NCBI GenBank assembly: GCA_018673475.1
Contig: JABHCN010000013.1
Span: 1-64,000, forward strand
Length of the DNA: 64,000 nt
Origin: Actinomycetota bacterium
GTDB taxonomy: Bacteria > Actinomycetota > Acidimicrobiia > Acidimicrobiales > MedAcidi-G1
Reading direction: 5' to 3'
In this document: positions 1 through 10,880 of the stretch, one piece after another
Layout of the letters: the number at the start of each line of letters is the position of its first letter
Numbering within the stretch: position 1 is the first letter of the stretch
Notes under the pieces: generated by a model
Seen by the model: the letters and a program-made list of their open reading frames with translations, nothing else
Database searches by the model: none
What the model was told of the DNA's origin: nothing
Program-made: the position numbers and the translations under genes

Positions 1-1
1 C

Positions 2-820
2 GACCACCTTGATACCGAGATGGCTCCACTGATCGCCCTGGCCGTCACCGCCGAGGCAACCCGCAACCTGCGCCTCACGACCCTCGTGTTGTCAAACGAC
101 TTCCGCCACCCGGCCTTTCTGGCAAAACAGGCTGCCACCCTAGATCTGTTGTCCGACGGCCGCCTCGAACTAGGGGTGGGAGCCGGCTGGAAGACATCCG
201 ACTACGAGCAGTCGGGAATACCCCTGGACCGTCCCGGCATACGAATCGAGAGGCTGACCGAGGCCATCACAGTGCTAAAGGGATGCTTCGCAGACGGCCC
301 GTTCGACTTCGACGGCGAGCACTACACGATCCGCGGCCTCGACGGTCAGCCTGCCTGTGTCCAGCGGCCGCACCCACCGATCCTGCTGGCCGGAGGGGGC
401 CGGCGAATGCTCACCCTCGCTGCGCACCAGGCCGACATCGTGGGCCTCAACGCCAGCCTCCATGCCGGCGTGATCGACCACAACGCAGGGCCCTCGGCCA
501 CGACGGATGCAACAGACCAGAAGATGGAGTGGATCAGAGAGGCCGCCGGAGACCGGTTCAACCAGATCGAACTCCAGACCAGGGTGCACGTCTCCTCAAT
601 AACAGACGACCCCGAGGGAATCGCCGACCTGATGGCACCGGCCCTCGGTATCTCACCCGAGGAGGCCCTGGCATCTCCACACGTCCTTGTCGGCTCCGAG
701 GGTCAGTGCGTCGAGACCCTGCTGGCCTGGCGGGAACGCTGGGGCCTCACCTACATAGGCCTCAACGAGGACTCAATGGTCGAGTTCGGGCCTGTGGTCG
801 AGGCCCTGACAGGCGTCTGA
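2..820 (+). CDS. LLM-class F420-dependent oxidoreductase, 5' end outside window
   Basis: The frame is open to the left edge, so the true start lies upstream; the first in-window ATG (position 20) sits inside the conserved part. About 272 codons are visible. The sequence has the luciferase-like TIM-barrel pattern of F420-dependent reductases: NDFRHPAFLAKQAATLD, then DLLSDGRLELGVGAGW, then a central region ending PPILLAGGGRRML. It most resembles the actinobacterial TIGR03621 group of F420-dependent LLM oxidoreductases, whose substrates are mostly unknown. It would be a soluble enzyme using reduced F420. It converges with the next gene, 14 bases away, with no clear terminator between. The substrate cannot be inferred. 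Confidence 0.85.
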   Translation, partial: DHLDTEMAPLIALAVTAEATRNLRLTTLVLSNDFRHPAFLAKQAATLDLLSDGRLELGVGAGWKTSDYEQSGIPLDRPGIRIERLTEAITVLKGCFADGPFDFDGEHYTIRGLDGQPACVQRPHPPILLAGGGRRMLTLAAHQADIVGLNASLHAGVIDHNAGPSATTDATDQKMEWIREAAGDRFNQIELQTRVHVSSITDDPEGIADLMAPALGISPEEALASPHVLVGSEGQCVETLLAWRERWGLTYIGLNEDSMVEFGPVVEALTGV

Positions 821-834
821 CCCACTCGGGGGCT

Positions 835-1443
835 TCAGGCAGAACGGCCCAGCAGCGCCAGCAGGCGAATCCCCGCCGGGGCATCCTCGGGCGGCATGAC
901 CGGTTCGGCAAAGTGGCCGCTCATCGCCCCCGTGCCGGCCACCGGTCGCCAGAAGTCCAGGCACCTCTCGGCAAGGGATGCAGGCAGTTCCACCCGGCGG
1001 CCACACGCAGTTGCGAGGTCCCAGCCGTGGATCAGGTTGTCGGTGACCCTGAAGCCCAAGATGACCGTGCCGGGGAAGTCGCCCGAGGGGTGGCTGTGGG
1101 TGCGGTCCAGGACATCACCGACCGACGCCGCCTCGAGAGCGGCCACAGCAGTGCCCCTCCAGGTCGCCATGGGGTTCGGGCCGAGCACCGAGGTGTCCAC
1201 CTCGGGAGCCGTGGTCACCTGCCCACCGTTGAACAACTCCACGACCATCGCCTCACCCAGCACCACATGGGCCACCAGAGAACGGACATCCCAGCCGTCA
1301 CATGGAGTGGCTGCATCCCAGCAGTCGTCGTCGACCAGCGAGAGTTGCTCACCGAAGAAGGCGCACGCCGTCGTGTAGGCGGCGAGGGTATCCATGGCCA
1401 CCGACGACGCAGCCGCGTCGGAAGGGACGTCGCCTACTCCCAC
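835..1443 (-). CDS. DinB/mycothiol-dependent maleylpyruvate isomerase-like protein (TIGR03086 type)
   Basis: A 202-residue protein if it starts at the GTG at 1443, which overlaps the end of guaA by 10 bases; an ATG at 1395 would give 186 residues and drop a poorly conserved lead. The motifs [16 protein letters not shown] and [11 protein letters not shown] are typical of the actinobacterial TIGR03086 metal-binding family within the DinB/MDMPI superfamily, four-helix proteins that bind a divalent metal through histidines and often act with mycothiol. The specific reaction is unknown. The overlap with guaA suggests co-transcription, but a functional link to GMP synthesis is not implied. Confidence 0.75.
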   Translation of the reverse strand: MGVGDVPSDAAASSVAMDTLAAYTTACAFFGEQLSLVDDDCWDAATPCDGWDVRSLVAHVVLGEAMVVELFNGGQVTTAPEVDTSVLGPNPMATWRGTAVAALEAASVGDVLDRTHSHPSGDFPGTVILGFRVTDNLIHGWDLATACGRRVELPASLAERCLDFWRPVAGTGAMSGHFAEPVMPPEDAPAGIRLLALLGRSA

Positions 1444-3005
1444 TCGATCGTTCCAGGCGGCTTCGAGGTGATGTCATAGGCGACCCTGTTGACGCCGTCC
1501 ACCTCGTTGATGATGCGACTCGACATGGTCTCGAGAAGGTCGTACGGGAGACGTGCCCAGTCGGCGGTCATGGCGTCCTCGCTGGAGACCGCCCGAATGA
1601 TCACCGGACGGGCGTAGGTGCGCTCGTCGCCCATGACCCCGACAGACCGGATGTCGGGTAGCACGGCGAACGCCTGCCAGATCTCACGCTCGAGACCGGC
1701 ACTGTGCAACTCCTCACGGACGATCAGGTCGGCAGCCTGGAGCACACCAACGGTCTCAGGTGTCACCTCGCCGATGATGCGTACCCCGAGCCCGGGGCCC
1801 GGGAAGGGCTGACGCATGACGATCTCCTCGGGCAGACCCAGCTGGCTGCCCACCGACCGGACCTCGTCCTTGAACAGGTTGCGCAGGGGCTCCACCAGCT
1901 CGAAGTCCATGTCATCGGGCAGACCTCCGACGTTGTGGTGGCTCTTGATCTTGGCGGCATGCCCGGTGCCTGACTCGATGACATCGGGGTAGAGCGTTCC
2001 CTGCACCAGGAAGCGTGCATCCTCGATTCCCCCCGCAGCCCCCTCGAAGATGCGAATGAACAGCTCACCGATCACCTTCCGCTTGGCTTCGGGTTCGGTC
2101 ACACCGGCCAGGCCTGCAAAGAACCGGTCGGCCGCTCGAATGTGGATCAGTTCGATCCCCTGGGTCTTCTGGAAGGTCTCGACGACCTGCTCGCCCTCGC
2201 CGGAACGCATCAGCCCGGTGTCAACGAACACGCAGGTCAACTGATGGCCGATCGCCTCATGGACGAGCGCTGCAGCCACGGCCGAGTCGACACCACCGGA
2301 GAGGCCACAGATGGCCCTGCCGGTGCCCACCTGCTCGCGTATCGCGGCCACCGACGACTCGATAATGGAGTCCATGTTCCAGTCTCCGGCACAGCCACAC
2401 ACCTCGTGGACGAACCGGGCCAGAAGGTCCTGCCCACACGGCGTGTGGTGTACCTCGGGATGGAACTGGACCCCGTAGAGACCCTGCCCGGGAGCCTCGA
2501 ACGCCGCCACGGGGGCATCGGCGGATGATGCCGTCACCACTGCACCGTCGGGTGCAACCGTGATGGCGTCGAAGTGGCTCATCCAGACCCCGTGCACCCC
2601 TGCGCCGGCATCAGCAAGCAGCACCGCAGGCTCGGCGACGGTCATGTCGGTTCGGCCGTACTCGCCCCGCTCGTTGCGCCCAACCGTGCCGCCCCGTTGG
2701 TGGGCTATCAGCTGCGCCCCGTAACAGATGCCGAGAATCGGAACCCCGAGGTCGTAGACACCGGGATCGATCCGGGGCGCCCCCTCGACGTGCACCGACG
2801 CAGGGCCACCGGAGAAGATAATTCCCGAGGGCCTGTGGGCTGCCAGGTCGGTTGCCGAGATGTCATGCGGGACGATCTCGCTGAACACGTTCGCCTCGCG
2901 CACCCGCCGGGCTATCAACTGCGCGTACTGGGCACCGAAGTCAACCACCAGGATGCGATCGGTCGCTGCTGCGGCACCGCCTATGGAGTCTGAGACCCCT
3001 GTCAT
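1434..3005 (-). CDS. guaA: GMP synthase (glutamine-hydrolysing)
   Basis: Converts XMP to GMP with ATP and glutamine, the last step of guanine nucleotide synthesis in the cytoplasm. The 523-residue protein has the full two-domain layout. The class I glutamine amidotransferase domain has its nucleophile Cys94 in [10 protein letters not shown] and partners His182 and Glu184 in VQFHPEV. The ATP pyrophosphatase domain has the P-loop SGGVDS at 236-241. The C-terminal dimerisation domain ends in the family signature KPPGTIEWE. The length matches the family. It lies 24 bases downstream of guaB3, as expected for a purine branch cluster. Confidence 0.97.
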   Translation of the reverse strand: MTGVSDSIGGAAAATDRILVVDFGAQYAQLIARRVREANVFSEIVPHDISATDLAAHRPSGIIFSGGPASVHVEGAPRIDPGVYDLGVPILGICYGAQLIAHQRGGTVGRNERGEYGRTDMTVAEPAVLLADAGAGVHGVWMSHFDAITVAPDGAVVTASSADAPVAAFEAPGQGLYGVQFHPEVHHTPCGQDLLARFVHEVCGCAGDWNMDSIIESSVAAIREQVGTGRAICGLSGGVDSAVAAALVHEAIGHQLTCVFVDTGLMRSGEGEQVVETFQKTQGIELIHIRAADRFFAGLAGVTEPEAKRKVIGELFIRIFEGAAGGIEDARFLVQGTLYPDVIESGTGHAAKIKSHHNVGGLPDDMDFELVEPLRNLFKDEVRSVGSQLGLPEEIVMRQPFPGPGLGVRIIGEVTPETVGVLQAADLIVREELHSAGLEREIWQAFAVLPDIRSVGVMGDERTYARPVIIRAVSSEDAMTADWARLPYDLLETMSSRIINEVDGVNRVAYDITSKPPGTIEWE

Positions 3006-3029
3006 GGACCGGTGCTCATGGTGTCAGGG

Positions 3030-4193
3030 TCAGTGTCCCATCCCCACGCCCTGGGACTTCTGCAGCGACTTTCCCTCGGTCTGGAGCGCCGGAGCCACCA
3101 TCACCTCGGCCTTCTGGAACTCCTTGATGTCGAGGTAGCCACAGGTGGCCATCGAGGTACGCAGGCCGCCGAACAGGTTCAGGCGACCGTCGTTCTCCCT
3201 GGCGGGGCCAAGGAGTATCTCGCTGAGCGTGCCCCTCGTGTCGGTCTTGACACGGGCACCCCTGGGCAGGGTCGGGTGGAACGTGGCCATTCCCCAGTGG
3301 TAGCCCCGTCCGGGTGCCTCGGAGGCGGCTGCGAGCGGTGAGCCGACCATGACGGCGTCGGCACCACAGACGATTGCCTTGGAGATATCTCCACCTGTGG
3401 CCATACCGCCATCGGCGATCACATGGCAGTAGACGCCGGTCTCGTCGAGGTGGCGCATCCGTGCCGCCCGGACGTCGGCTATGGCCGTTGCCTGTGGCAC
3501 GCCCAGGCCAAGTACGCCCCGGGTGGTGCAGGCGTGGCCGGGGCCGACTCCGACGAGGATGCCGGCGGCACCGGTTCGCATCAGGTGCAGGCCCGCCTTG
3601 TAGGTGGCACAGCCGCCAACGATCACCGGAATGTCGAGCTTTCGGATGAAGGTCTTCAGGTTCAGCGGTTCGACCGTGGTCGACACGTGCTCTGCGGACA
3701 CGACCGTTCCCTGAATGACCAGGATGTCGAGCTCGCCGGCGAGGATGTGGTCGAGATATGCCTCGGTCCGCTGCGGGGTGACCGACGCACACGCCACGAC
3801 GCCAGCATCCCTGATCTCCCTGATGCGGGCGGTGATCAGCTCGGGCTTCACGGGCGCCTGGTAGAGCTCCTGCATCCGCTGGGTGGCCTGCTCGACTGGA
3901 AGCGAGGCGATCTCGGCGAGAACGGCATCGGCGTCGTCGTAACGGGTCCACAGGCCCTCAAGGTTGAGCACGCCCACGCCGCCCAGCCGGCCCACCTCGA
4001 TGGCCGTGGCGGGGCTGACCACGCCATCCATCGCCGATGCCATCAGGGGAAGGTCGAACCTGTAGGCGTCGATCTGCCAGCTGATGTCGACGTCTTCGGG
4101 GTCGCGGGTACGGCGACTGGGCACGATTGCGATGTCGTCGAACCCGTACGCCCGACGACCGCTCTTGCCCATGCCGATGTCGATCTCAGCCAT
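3030..4193 (-). CDS. guaB3: GuaB3-family IMP dehydrogenase-related protein
   Basis: A 387-residue TIM-barrel protein of the IMP dehydrogenase/GMP reductase superfamily without the CBS pair, as in the actinobacterial GuaB3 group (about 375 residues in Mycobacterium). The start at 4193 was chosen because MAEIDIGMGKSGRRAYGFDD aligns with known GuaB3 N termini; upstream codons are not conserved. The active-site loop carries a cysteine in GHACTTRG, equivalent to the IMPDH nucleophile, and the phosphate-binding region IVGGCATYKAG is present. Its physiological reaction was long uncertain; work on GuaB3 enzymes elsewhere supports IMP dehydrogenase activity. A canonical guaB is not in this window. Confidence 0.93.
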   Translation of the reverse strand: MAEIDIGMGKSGRRAYGFDDIAIVPSRRTRDPEDVDISWQIDAYRFDLPLMASAMDGVVSPATAIEVGRLGGVGVLNLEGLWTRYDDADAVLAEIASLPVEQATQRMQELYQAPVKPELITARIREIRDAGVVACASVTPQRTEAYLDHILAGELDILVIQGTVVSAEHVSTTVEPLNLKTFIRKLDIPVIVGGCATYKAGLHLMRTGAAGILVGVGPGHACTTRGVLGLGVPQATAIADVRAARMRHLDETGVYCHVIADGGMATGGDISKAIVCGADAVMVGSPLAAASEAPGRGYHWGMATFHPTLPRGARVKTDTRGTLSEILLGPARENDGRLNLFGGLRTSMATCGYLDIKEFQKAEVMVAPALQTEGKSLQKSQGVGMGH

Positions 4194-4299
4194 GTGTCGC
4201 CGGCCCTTCGTCTGCCAGGTGGAAAGAGCAGACCTTAGCGGCCTATCCAACGGGTCAGAGGCCCAGCCACACCATCTCTGACAGCTACCGGCCGCCTTC

Positions 4300-5709
4300 T
4301 CAGGCCAGCTCGTCGAGGAGGTCGGCCAGCCTGTCGACATGGTCAGATGTGGTCCGGCTTCCGCCAATGGCCACACGCAGAACGTGGCGGTCCGACAGCC
4401 TGGTATGGGTGAGCAGGACCTCTCCAGTTGCGTTAAGGGCTGCCAGCAACTCCTCGCTGGCGGCGTCACCGTCAACGTGGGAAAAGCACACCAGCGCCAA
4501 CGACACCGGTGCGGCAAGCCTCAGCCGTGGATTCGAGGAGATGCGCCCCGCCAGCCGCTCGGCGGCCTCGACGTGGTGGCGGATGTGGGCCCGCAGACCC
4601 TCCACGCCGTAGCTGCGCAGAACGAACCAGAGCTTCAGGGACCTGAAGCGACGTCCCAGCGGCACCTGCCAGTCCCGGTAGTCGATGACATCTCCCGAGT
4701 CGCTGGCTGTGTTGCGCAGGTACTCGGGGAGCACGGACAGCGAGTCGAGCAGGGGTTTCCTGTCGGCAACGAAGAAGGCGCTGCAGTCGAAGTTGGTGAG
4801 CAGCCACTTGTGCGGGTTGAACACATAGCTGTCCGCCTGCTCGAGACCGGCCAGGATCCCGCGGTGCTCGGGGCACACAGCGGCCGAGCCGGCCCACGCC
4901 GCGTCGACGTGCAGCCAGGCACCCGCAGCCGTGGCCACCTCGGAGATCTCGGGAAGAGGGTCAAATGCTCCAGACGACGTCGTTCCAACGGTTACCACGA
5001 CCAGACACGGGATCAGGCCGGCGGCCACATCGGCCTCAACCGCCAACCGCAGTGCAACCGGGTCCATGGCGTAGTCGTCGTCGGTGTCAATGGACCGCAA
5101 CTGGTCGGCACCGAAGCCGGCCACAAGCACATCCTTCTCGATTGAGGAGTGCGACTGGCTCGACGTGTAGACACGCAGGTCGGGCAGAGCCGCTGCCCCT
5201 CCAGCCCGGTCACGGGCTGCCAGCACGGCGCACAGCGACGCCGAGGATGCCGAGTCCTGGATCACACCGCCACCGGGTCCGTCCGATCTGAACCGGTCAG
5301 GCAGGCCACACAGATCGATCAGCAGGTCGAGCACGTGGCTCTCCAGTTCGGTGCACGCCGGGCTGGTGGACCAGAGCATTCCCTGCACGCCGAGGCCGGC
5401 AGAAAGCAGTTCCCCCAGAACAGCCGGGGGCGACGAGTTGCCCGGGAAGTAGCCGTAGAAACCAGGGTGCTGCCAATGGGTGATGCCCGGGGCGATCAGG
5501 CGCTCGACGTCGGCCAACAGGTCGACAAAGGGTTCGCCGGCCTCTGGAACCGTGTCGGGCAGAGATGCACGAATCTGGCCCGGCTGAACCCCCGGGGCCA
5601 CGGGCTGGTCCTCGATGCCGGCCAGATAGTCGACGATCCAGTCGATGGTGGCGTGCCCGGCGGCACGAAACTCCTCAGGGGTGAGGTGGCTTGGTGGGTC
5701 AGCTGGCAC
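4300..5709 (-). CDS. Group II PLP-dependent decarboxylase, aromatic-L-amino-acid type
   Basis: A 469-residue protein starting at GTG 5709; the open frame further upstream overlaps the Nudix gene and is not conserved. It has the aromatic amino acid decarboxylase pattern: THWQHPGFYGYFPGNSSPP near the N terminus, WSTSPACTELE in the substrate region, and the pyridoxal-phosphate lysine in YVFNPHKWLLTNFDCSAFF. These enzymes decarboxylate tryptophan, tyrosine, phenylalanine or DOPA to amines. The same position in the mycobacterial cluster holds a glutamate decarboxylase gene (gadB), but this protein is closer to the aromatic group. Substrate not determinable from sequence alone. Confidence 0.88.
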   Translation of the reverse strand: MPADPPSHLTPEEFRAAGHATIDWIVDYLAGIEDQPVAPGVQPGQIRASLPDTVPEAGEPFVDLLADVERLIAPGITHWQHPGFYGYFPGNSSPPAVLGELLSAGLGVQGMLWSTSPACTELESHVLDLLIDLCGLPDRFRSDGPGGGVIQDSASSASLCAVLAARDRAGGAAALPDLRVYTSSQSHSSIEKDVLVAGFGADQLRSIDTDDDYAMDPVALRLAVEADVAAGLIPCLVVVTVGTTSSGAFDPLPEISEVATAAGAWLHVDAAWAGSAAVCPEHRGILAGLEQADSYVFNPHKWLLTNFDCSAFFVADRKPLLDSLSVLPEYLRNTASDSGDVIDYRDWQVPLGRRFRSLKLWFVLRSYGVEGLRAHIRHHVEAAERLAGRISSNPRLRLAAPVSLALVCFSHVDGDAASEELLAALNATGEVLLTHTRLSDRHVLRVAIGGSRTTSDHVDRLADLLDELA

Positions 5710-5755
5710 GGTTGCCCACCCCGGTCGGAAGCGTCCCTGGGAACATCGTCGGACC

Positions 5756-6454
5756 CTACCGCTGCCGGTCCTCGACACCCAGACCCAGGCAGAGCAGTTG
5801 GCGCAGCATCGCGGCCGTGGCCCCCCAGACCGTGTCGCCTGCCAACTCGAAGAACGTGACGGCTCTGACGTTCCCGTCGATCGGCCAGAGTTCCTCAGCG
5901 AACACACCGTCCTCCAGCAGGTCCGACAGCGGAACCCTCAGGATCACCTCCACCTCTGCGGGATCCGGAACGAGGTCGGGTGGAGCCGAGAGTTCCGCCA
6001 CGTAGGGGTGGATCCAGCTCCGGCTGCCAACCGTCATCCACCTGTCCAGTTCGCCAATGATCCGGGGAAGGGAGGGATCCAGGCCGATCTCCTCATGTGC
6101 CTCCCGGAGAGCGGTGGCCCAGTGGTCATCATCGTCCGGGTCGTGACCGCCACCGGGAAAGCTCACCTCGTGGCCGTGGGAGCTGAGGTCCGGTGAACGG
6201 CGGGTGAGGATCACGTTCACCGATCCGTTCGACTCGTAGAGGGGTACCAGCACAGCCGAGGTCCGCTCGGGCAGGGGTACGCCGAAGCGGTCGACGGTGA
6301 CCGGGTCGTGGCGGTCAAGGGCACGTGAGAGATCGGCAATCGTGGGGGCCCCACCGTCACGACCAGCCCAGGGGGCCGGTCCACCCTCCCTCCAGCCGTC
6401 GGGCCGTCGGACCACCTGTGGCCCGCGGCCGGGCCGCTCGACAGTGGGCTCCAT
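5756..6454 (-). CDS. Nudix hydrolase, CoA pyrophosphatase-like
   Basis: A 232-residue cytosolic protein. The central region VSFPGGGHDPDD followed by ALREAHEEIGL is a Nudix box of the CoA-diphosphatase (NudL-like) type, with the metal-binding REAHEE glutamates intact. The leading Glu of the box is replaced by Asp-rich sequence. RRSPDLSSHGHEVSFPGG is the usual CoAse lead-in. The likely reaction is hydrolysis of CoA or its oxidised derivatives to phosphopantetheine and 3',5'-ADP. It sits between the groEL terminator and the decarboxylase gene, 46 bases before the latter, so the two may be co-transcribed. Confidence 0.85.
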   Translation of the reverse strand: MEPTVERPGRGPQVVRRPDGWREGGPAPWAGRDGGAPTIADLSRALDRHDPVTVDRFGVPLPERTSAVLVPLYESNGSVNVILTRRSPDLSSHGHEVSFPGGGHDPDDDDHWATALREAHEEIGLDPSLPRIIGELDRWMTVGSRSWIHPYVAELSAPPDLVPDPAEVEVILRVPLSDLLEDGVFAEELWPIDGNVRAVTFFELAGDTVWGATAAMLRQLLCLGLGVEDRQR

Positions 6455-6489
6455 ACACCGAGGCTACCGGTGGCACCCAAAACGCCGGA

Positions 6490-6511
6490 AGCCGGGCCCT
6501 GCGGCCCGGCT
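6490..6511 (-). terminator. Probable terminator after groEL
   Basis: A perfect 9-bp stem (6490-6498 pairing with 6503-6511) with a 4-base loop lies 27 bases past the groEL stop. On the minus strand it is followed after a few bases by GTTTTGG. The T tract is short and displaced, so efficiency is uncertain. Confidence 0.55.
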
Positions 6512-6537
6512 CCAGGTCAAACTGTCCCGAGGGACCG

Positions 6538-8196
<1,659 letters not shown>

Positions 8197-8487
8197 CTAC
8201 TTGACGATTGCCAGCACGTCGCGGGCGTTGAGAATCAAGAGGTCCTCGCCGGCAACGGCAATCTCGGTGCCGCCGTACTTGCTGTAGACGACGGTGTCGC
8301 CGGTGGCTACGTCCATCGGGACGAGCTCACCGCTCTGGTCGGAACGACGACCGGGACCGACGGCCAGGACCTCGCCCTGCTGGGGCTTCTCCTTGGCTGT
8401 GTCGGGAATGACCAGGCCGCTGGCCGTGGTCTCCTCGGACTCGCTGGGGCGGACCACGATGCGGTCCTCAAGTGGTTGAAGATTCAT
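8197..8487 (-). CDS. groS: Co-chaperonin GroES (Hsp10)
   Basis: The 96-residue lid of the GroEL chamber. Starts at ATG 8487 ([12 protein letters not shown]); an in-frame ATG at 8502 is rejected because a strong GGAGG lies 8 bases before 8487 and the family starts here. The mobile loop region [18 protein letters not shown] and the C-terminal [14 protein letters not shown] are intact. The operon carries a CIRCE operator and a promoter-like pair directly upstream, so heat-shock control by HrcA is expected. Confidence 0.97.
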   Translation of the reverse strand: MNLQPLEDRIVVRPSESEETTASGLVIPDTAKEKPQQGEVLAVGPGRRSDQSGELVPMDVATGDTVVYSKYGGTEIAVAGEDLLILNARDVLAIVK

Positions 8488-8509
8488 AGAAAACGCCTCC
8501 ATTTGGCGG

Positions 8510-8536
8510 TTAGCAGTCTCCTTGGACGAGTGCTAA
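8510..8536 (-). promoter_or_regulatory. CIRCE operator (HrcA binding site)
   Basis: TTAGCAGTC, nine bases, then GAGTGCTAA. This is the CIRCE inverted repeat (TTAGCACTC-N9-GAGTGCTAA) with a single mismatch in one arm. It lies between the promoter hexamers and the groES ribosome binding site, where HrcA would block transcription. Confidence 0.93.
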
Positions 8537-8564
8537 CGATAGGGGTGGGCGGTGTGGCCCACAA
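8536..8564 (-). promoter_or_regulatory. Candidate groES-groEL promoter
   Basis: On the minus strand TTGTGG, 17 bases, then TATCGT directly before the CIRCE element. Spacing is ideal for a housekeeping sigma factor. The same two hexamers with the same spacing occur upstream of rplC (38639-38667), which strengthens the call. Confidence 0.6.
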
Positions 8565-8612
8565 CGTGGCGGGCGGGGTTTCGCCAGAGCCCGTCGGAGA
8601 TTGCCGGCCCAG

Positions 8613-9644
8613 CTAGCCGATCAGGTTCAGACCCAGGTTCGGATCGGCACCCGTGTCGAGCGGGCTGGGCCCCTCACGCCTGAACTGCCACCAGCCCGCA
8701 GCAGCAACCATCGCGGCGTTGTCGGTGCACATCGCAGGCGGGGGCAGGAACGCCCGTGCACCTGCACCATTGCAGACCTCGACGAACCGTTCCCGCAGGC
8801 GGGAGTTGGCTGCCACGCCACCACCCAGACAGGCGGCCCTCACACCGGTCTCCTCGATCGCCCACCGGGTCTTGGTCACGAGGGCATCCACCACCGCCTC
8901 CTGGAAGGAGGCAACTACATCGGCTGTCGACGCATCGGGGTCGGACCGGAGGTGGTTGACAACAGCCGTCTTCAGCCCGCTGAACGAGAACGCATAGCGC
9001 CGGTCGTCGGCCAGGGTCGCCGGGTTCTCCTGAACCAGGGCACGCGGGTAGGAGAACGCCGACCGGTCACCATCGACAGCCAGGTGGTCAACGGCCGGTC
9101 CCCCCGGGTAACCGAGACCCAGGTAGCGGGCCACCTTGTCGAAGGCCTCACCGGCGGCATCGTCGAGTGTCGACCCGAGCAGCCTGTACCGACCGTGATC
9201 CTCCATGACGACGAGCATGGTGTGTCCACCTGAGACCAACAGGACGACCATGGGCATCTCGAGGTCGGGCTCCTCGAGGAGGGCCGCGTAGAGGTGGGCC
9301 TCGAGGTGGTTGACCGCAACGAAGGGAACATTCCACGAGAGCGACAGTGCCTTGGCGGCGCTCACCCCCACCAGCAGCGAGCCGACCAGGCCCGGGCCGG
9401 TGGTTGCCGCAACGGCCGCAAGGTCACGGCCCTCGACCCCGGCTGCGACCATCGCCTCGGCCACGACCGGAACCAGCAACTCGACGTGAGCACGGCTGGC
9501 GAGTTCGGGAACCACCCCGCCGTACCTGGCGTGCTGGTCAACCTGACTGCTGACGACCGATGAGCGCACCACCCGCGCAGCCTCGACCACCGAGGCGGCG
9601 GTCTCGTCACACGAGGTCTCTATTGCCAGAACCAGGTCAGACAT
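8613..9644 (-). CDS. tsaD: tRNA N6-adenosine threonylcarbamoyltransferase TsaD
   Basis: Transfers the threonylcarbamoyl group to A37 of ANN-decoding tRNAs, with TsaB and TsaE. The 343-residue ASKHA-fold protein starts at MSDLVLAIETSCDETAA; the open frame upstream is not conserved and lies inside rimI. Metal ligands are in HLEAH, and the SGGHT nucleotide motif and the late CTDNAAM motif are present. The start codon overlaps the end of rimI by 8 bases, so translation is probably coupled. It is the last gene of the tsaE-tsaB-rimI-tsaD string, as in Mycobacterium. Confidence 0.96.
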   Translation of the reverse strand: MSDLVLAIETSCDETAASVVEAARVVRSSVVSSQVDQHARYGGVVPELASRAHVELLVPVVAEAMVAAGVEGRDLAAVAATTGPGLVGSLLVGVSAAKALSLSWNVPFVAVNHLEAHLYAALLEEPDLEMPMVVLLVSGGHTMLVVMEDHGRYRLLGSTLDDAAGEAFDKVARYLGLGYPGGPAVDHLAVDGDRSAFSYPRALVQENPATLADDRRYAFSFSGLKTAVVNHLRSDPDASTADVVASFQEAVVDALVTKTRWAIEETGVRAACLGGGVAANSRLRERFVEVCNGAGARAFLPPPAMCTDNAAMVAAAGWWQFRREGPSPLDTGADPNLGLNLIG

Positions 9645-10182
9645 GGTCACCACCGCCACATGTCGCCCGGGTGGTGGCGCAGGCCGCCTCGACACGCTCA
9701 ATGAAGGACGGGTCGGCAACGTCGTGTACCCACATGACCAGGGCATCCTCGCCGTTGTCGGAGTAGTAGCCGGGCCGAACCCCCGAGGGGGCGAACCCGA
9801 ACCTGGCGTAGAGGCCTCTTGCCGGCATGTTCGAGGCCCTCACCTCGAGCGTCATCGCCACAAGGTCGAGCGACACCGACCGGCGGCAGAGTTCGGCCAG
9901 CAGGAGGCAACCGATGCCGGCCCCCTGAGCCGTCGGACTGACAGCCACCGTCGTGACGTGACCCTCGTCGGCCACCACAGCGAGACCCGCATGGCCGACA
10001 ACCTCTCCACCGGCCTCGGCAACGACATGGAACCTGGTGTCGACTCCAAGGATCTGGTCGCGGAGAAAGCCGGTGGACCACGGTCTCACGAAGACCATCT
10101 CGTCGATAGCCGTCACAGCATGGATGTCAGCCTCGCCCATCCTTCGCAGGACCACCGGGTCACCAGCCGTAACGACGCTCAC
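9637..10182 (-). CDS. rimI: Ribosomal-protein-alanine N-acetyltransferase RimI-like
   Basis: A 181-residue GNAT-fold acetyltransferase. The acetyl-CoA loop is in VSPTAQGAGIGCLLL and the C-terminal motif NMPARGLYARFGFAPSGVRPGYY is typical of RimI, which acetylates the N terminus of ribosomal protein S18 in E. coli. Its place between tsaB and tsaD is the conserved actinobacterial order. It overlaps both neighbours (4 bases with tsaB, 8 with tsaD). Substrate specificity in actinobacteria may be broader than S18. Confidence 0.9.
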   Translation of the reverse strand: MSVVTAGDPVVLRRMGEADIHAVTAIDEMVFVRPWSTGFLRDQILGVDTRFHVVAEAGGEVVGHAGLAVVADEGHVTTVAVSPTAQGAGIGCLLLAELCRRSVSLDLVAMTLEVRASNMPARGLYARFGFAPSGVRPGYYSDNGEDALVMWVHDVADPSFIERVEAACATTRATCGGGDHV

Positions 10183-10880
10183 GCCCCGCCCTCCCTCGTC
10201 GTCCAGTTGATCTCGGCATCGGGCCTGCGAAGGTAGACCGGCTCAAGCTCCCAGGGCCTCACGAACTCCTCACGCATGGCCCTCGCATGTGCAAGCTGAA
10301 CGAGTGCCCTGGCACTGGGGTTGGCCAGGCCCTGCTCGGCCAACTCCACCCCCCTGATCCCACCGAACACCTCCTGGTACCGGAGGGCCCCGTCGCCGAC
10401 GAGCAGGCTCCTCTCCTCGGTGACCTCCAGTTCAGAGGCGAGGTCAGCCGGGCTGCACACGCGTGGATCCACCACCCGTTGAATCCCACCGGGAACCTTT
10501 CGGAACATGGCCACGAACAACTCGCCCCTCCGTGCATCGAGGGCAGACACGATCAGGCGACTGGTCCAACGGGCCGGAAACGCCAACAGGTCGAGGCTTG
10601 AAACTCCGATCACCGGGATACCCAGCGCGTATGCCATCGAAATGCCCGCGACGATGCCGACCCGGAGGCCCGTGTACAGGCCCGGGCCCACATCGACAGC
10701 CACGGCACCCAGTTCGGTGAGTTCGATACCGGCCTGGCGCCGCACAAAGTCGATCTGGGGGCCAAGCGCCTCGGCGTGGCGACGGCCCTGACCGGAGTGG
10801 GCCGAGGCCAGCACCCCCTCGTGGCCTCCGACCGCGCATCCCACCTGACCGCTGGCACTCTCGATGGCGAGGATCAGCAC
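10179..10880 (-). CDS. tsaB: tRNA threonylcarbamoyladenosine synthesis protein TsaB
   Basis: A catalytically inactive ASKHA paralogue of TsaD that forms the core heterodimer for t6A synthesis. The 233-residue protein starts at GTG 10880 with MLILAIESASGQVGCAV, and has the DVGPGLYTGLRVGI signature of the family. It overlaps tsaE by 7 bases and rimI by 4, so the four genes are likely translated as a coupled unit. Confidence 0.94.
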   Translation of the reverse strand: MLILAIESASGQVGCAVGGHEGVLASAHSGQGRRHAEALGPQIDFVRRQAGIELTELGAVAVDVGPGLYTGLRVGIVAGISMAYALGIPVIGVSSLDLLAFPARWTSRLIVSALDARRGELFVAMFRKVPGGIQRVVDPRVCSPADLASELEVTEERSLLVGDGALRYQEVFGGIRGVELAEQGLANPSARALVQLAHARAMREEFVRPWELEPVYLRRPDAEINWTTREGGA

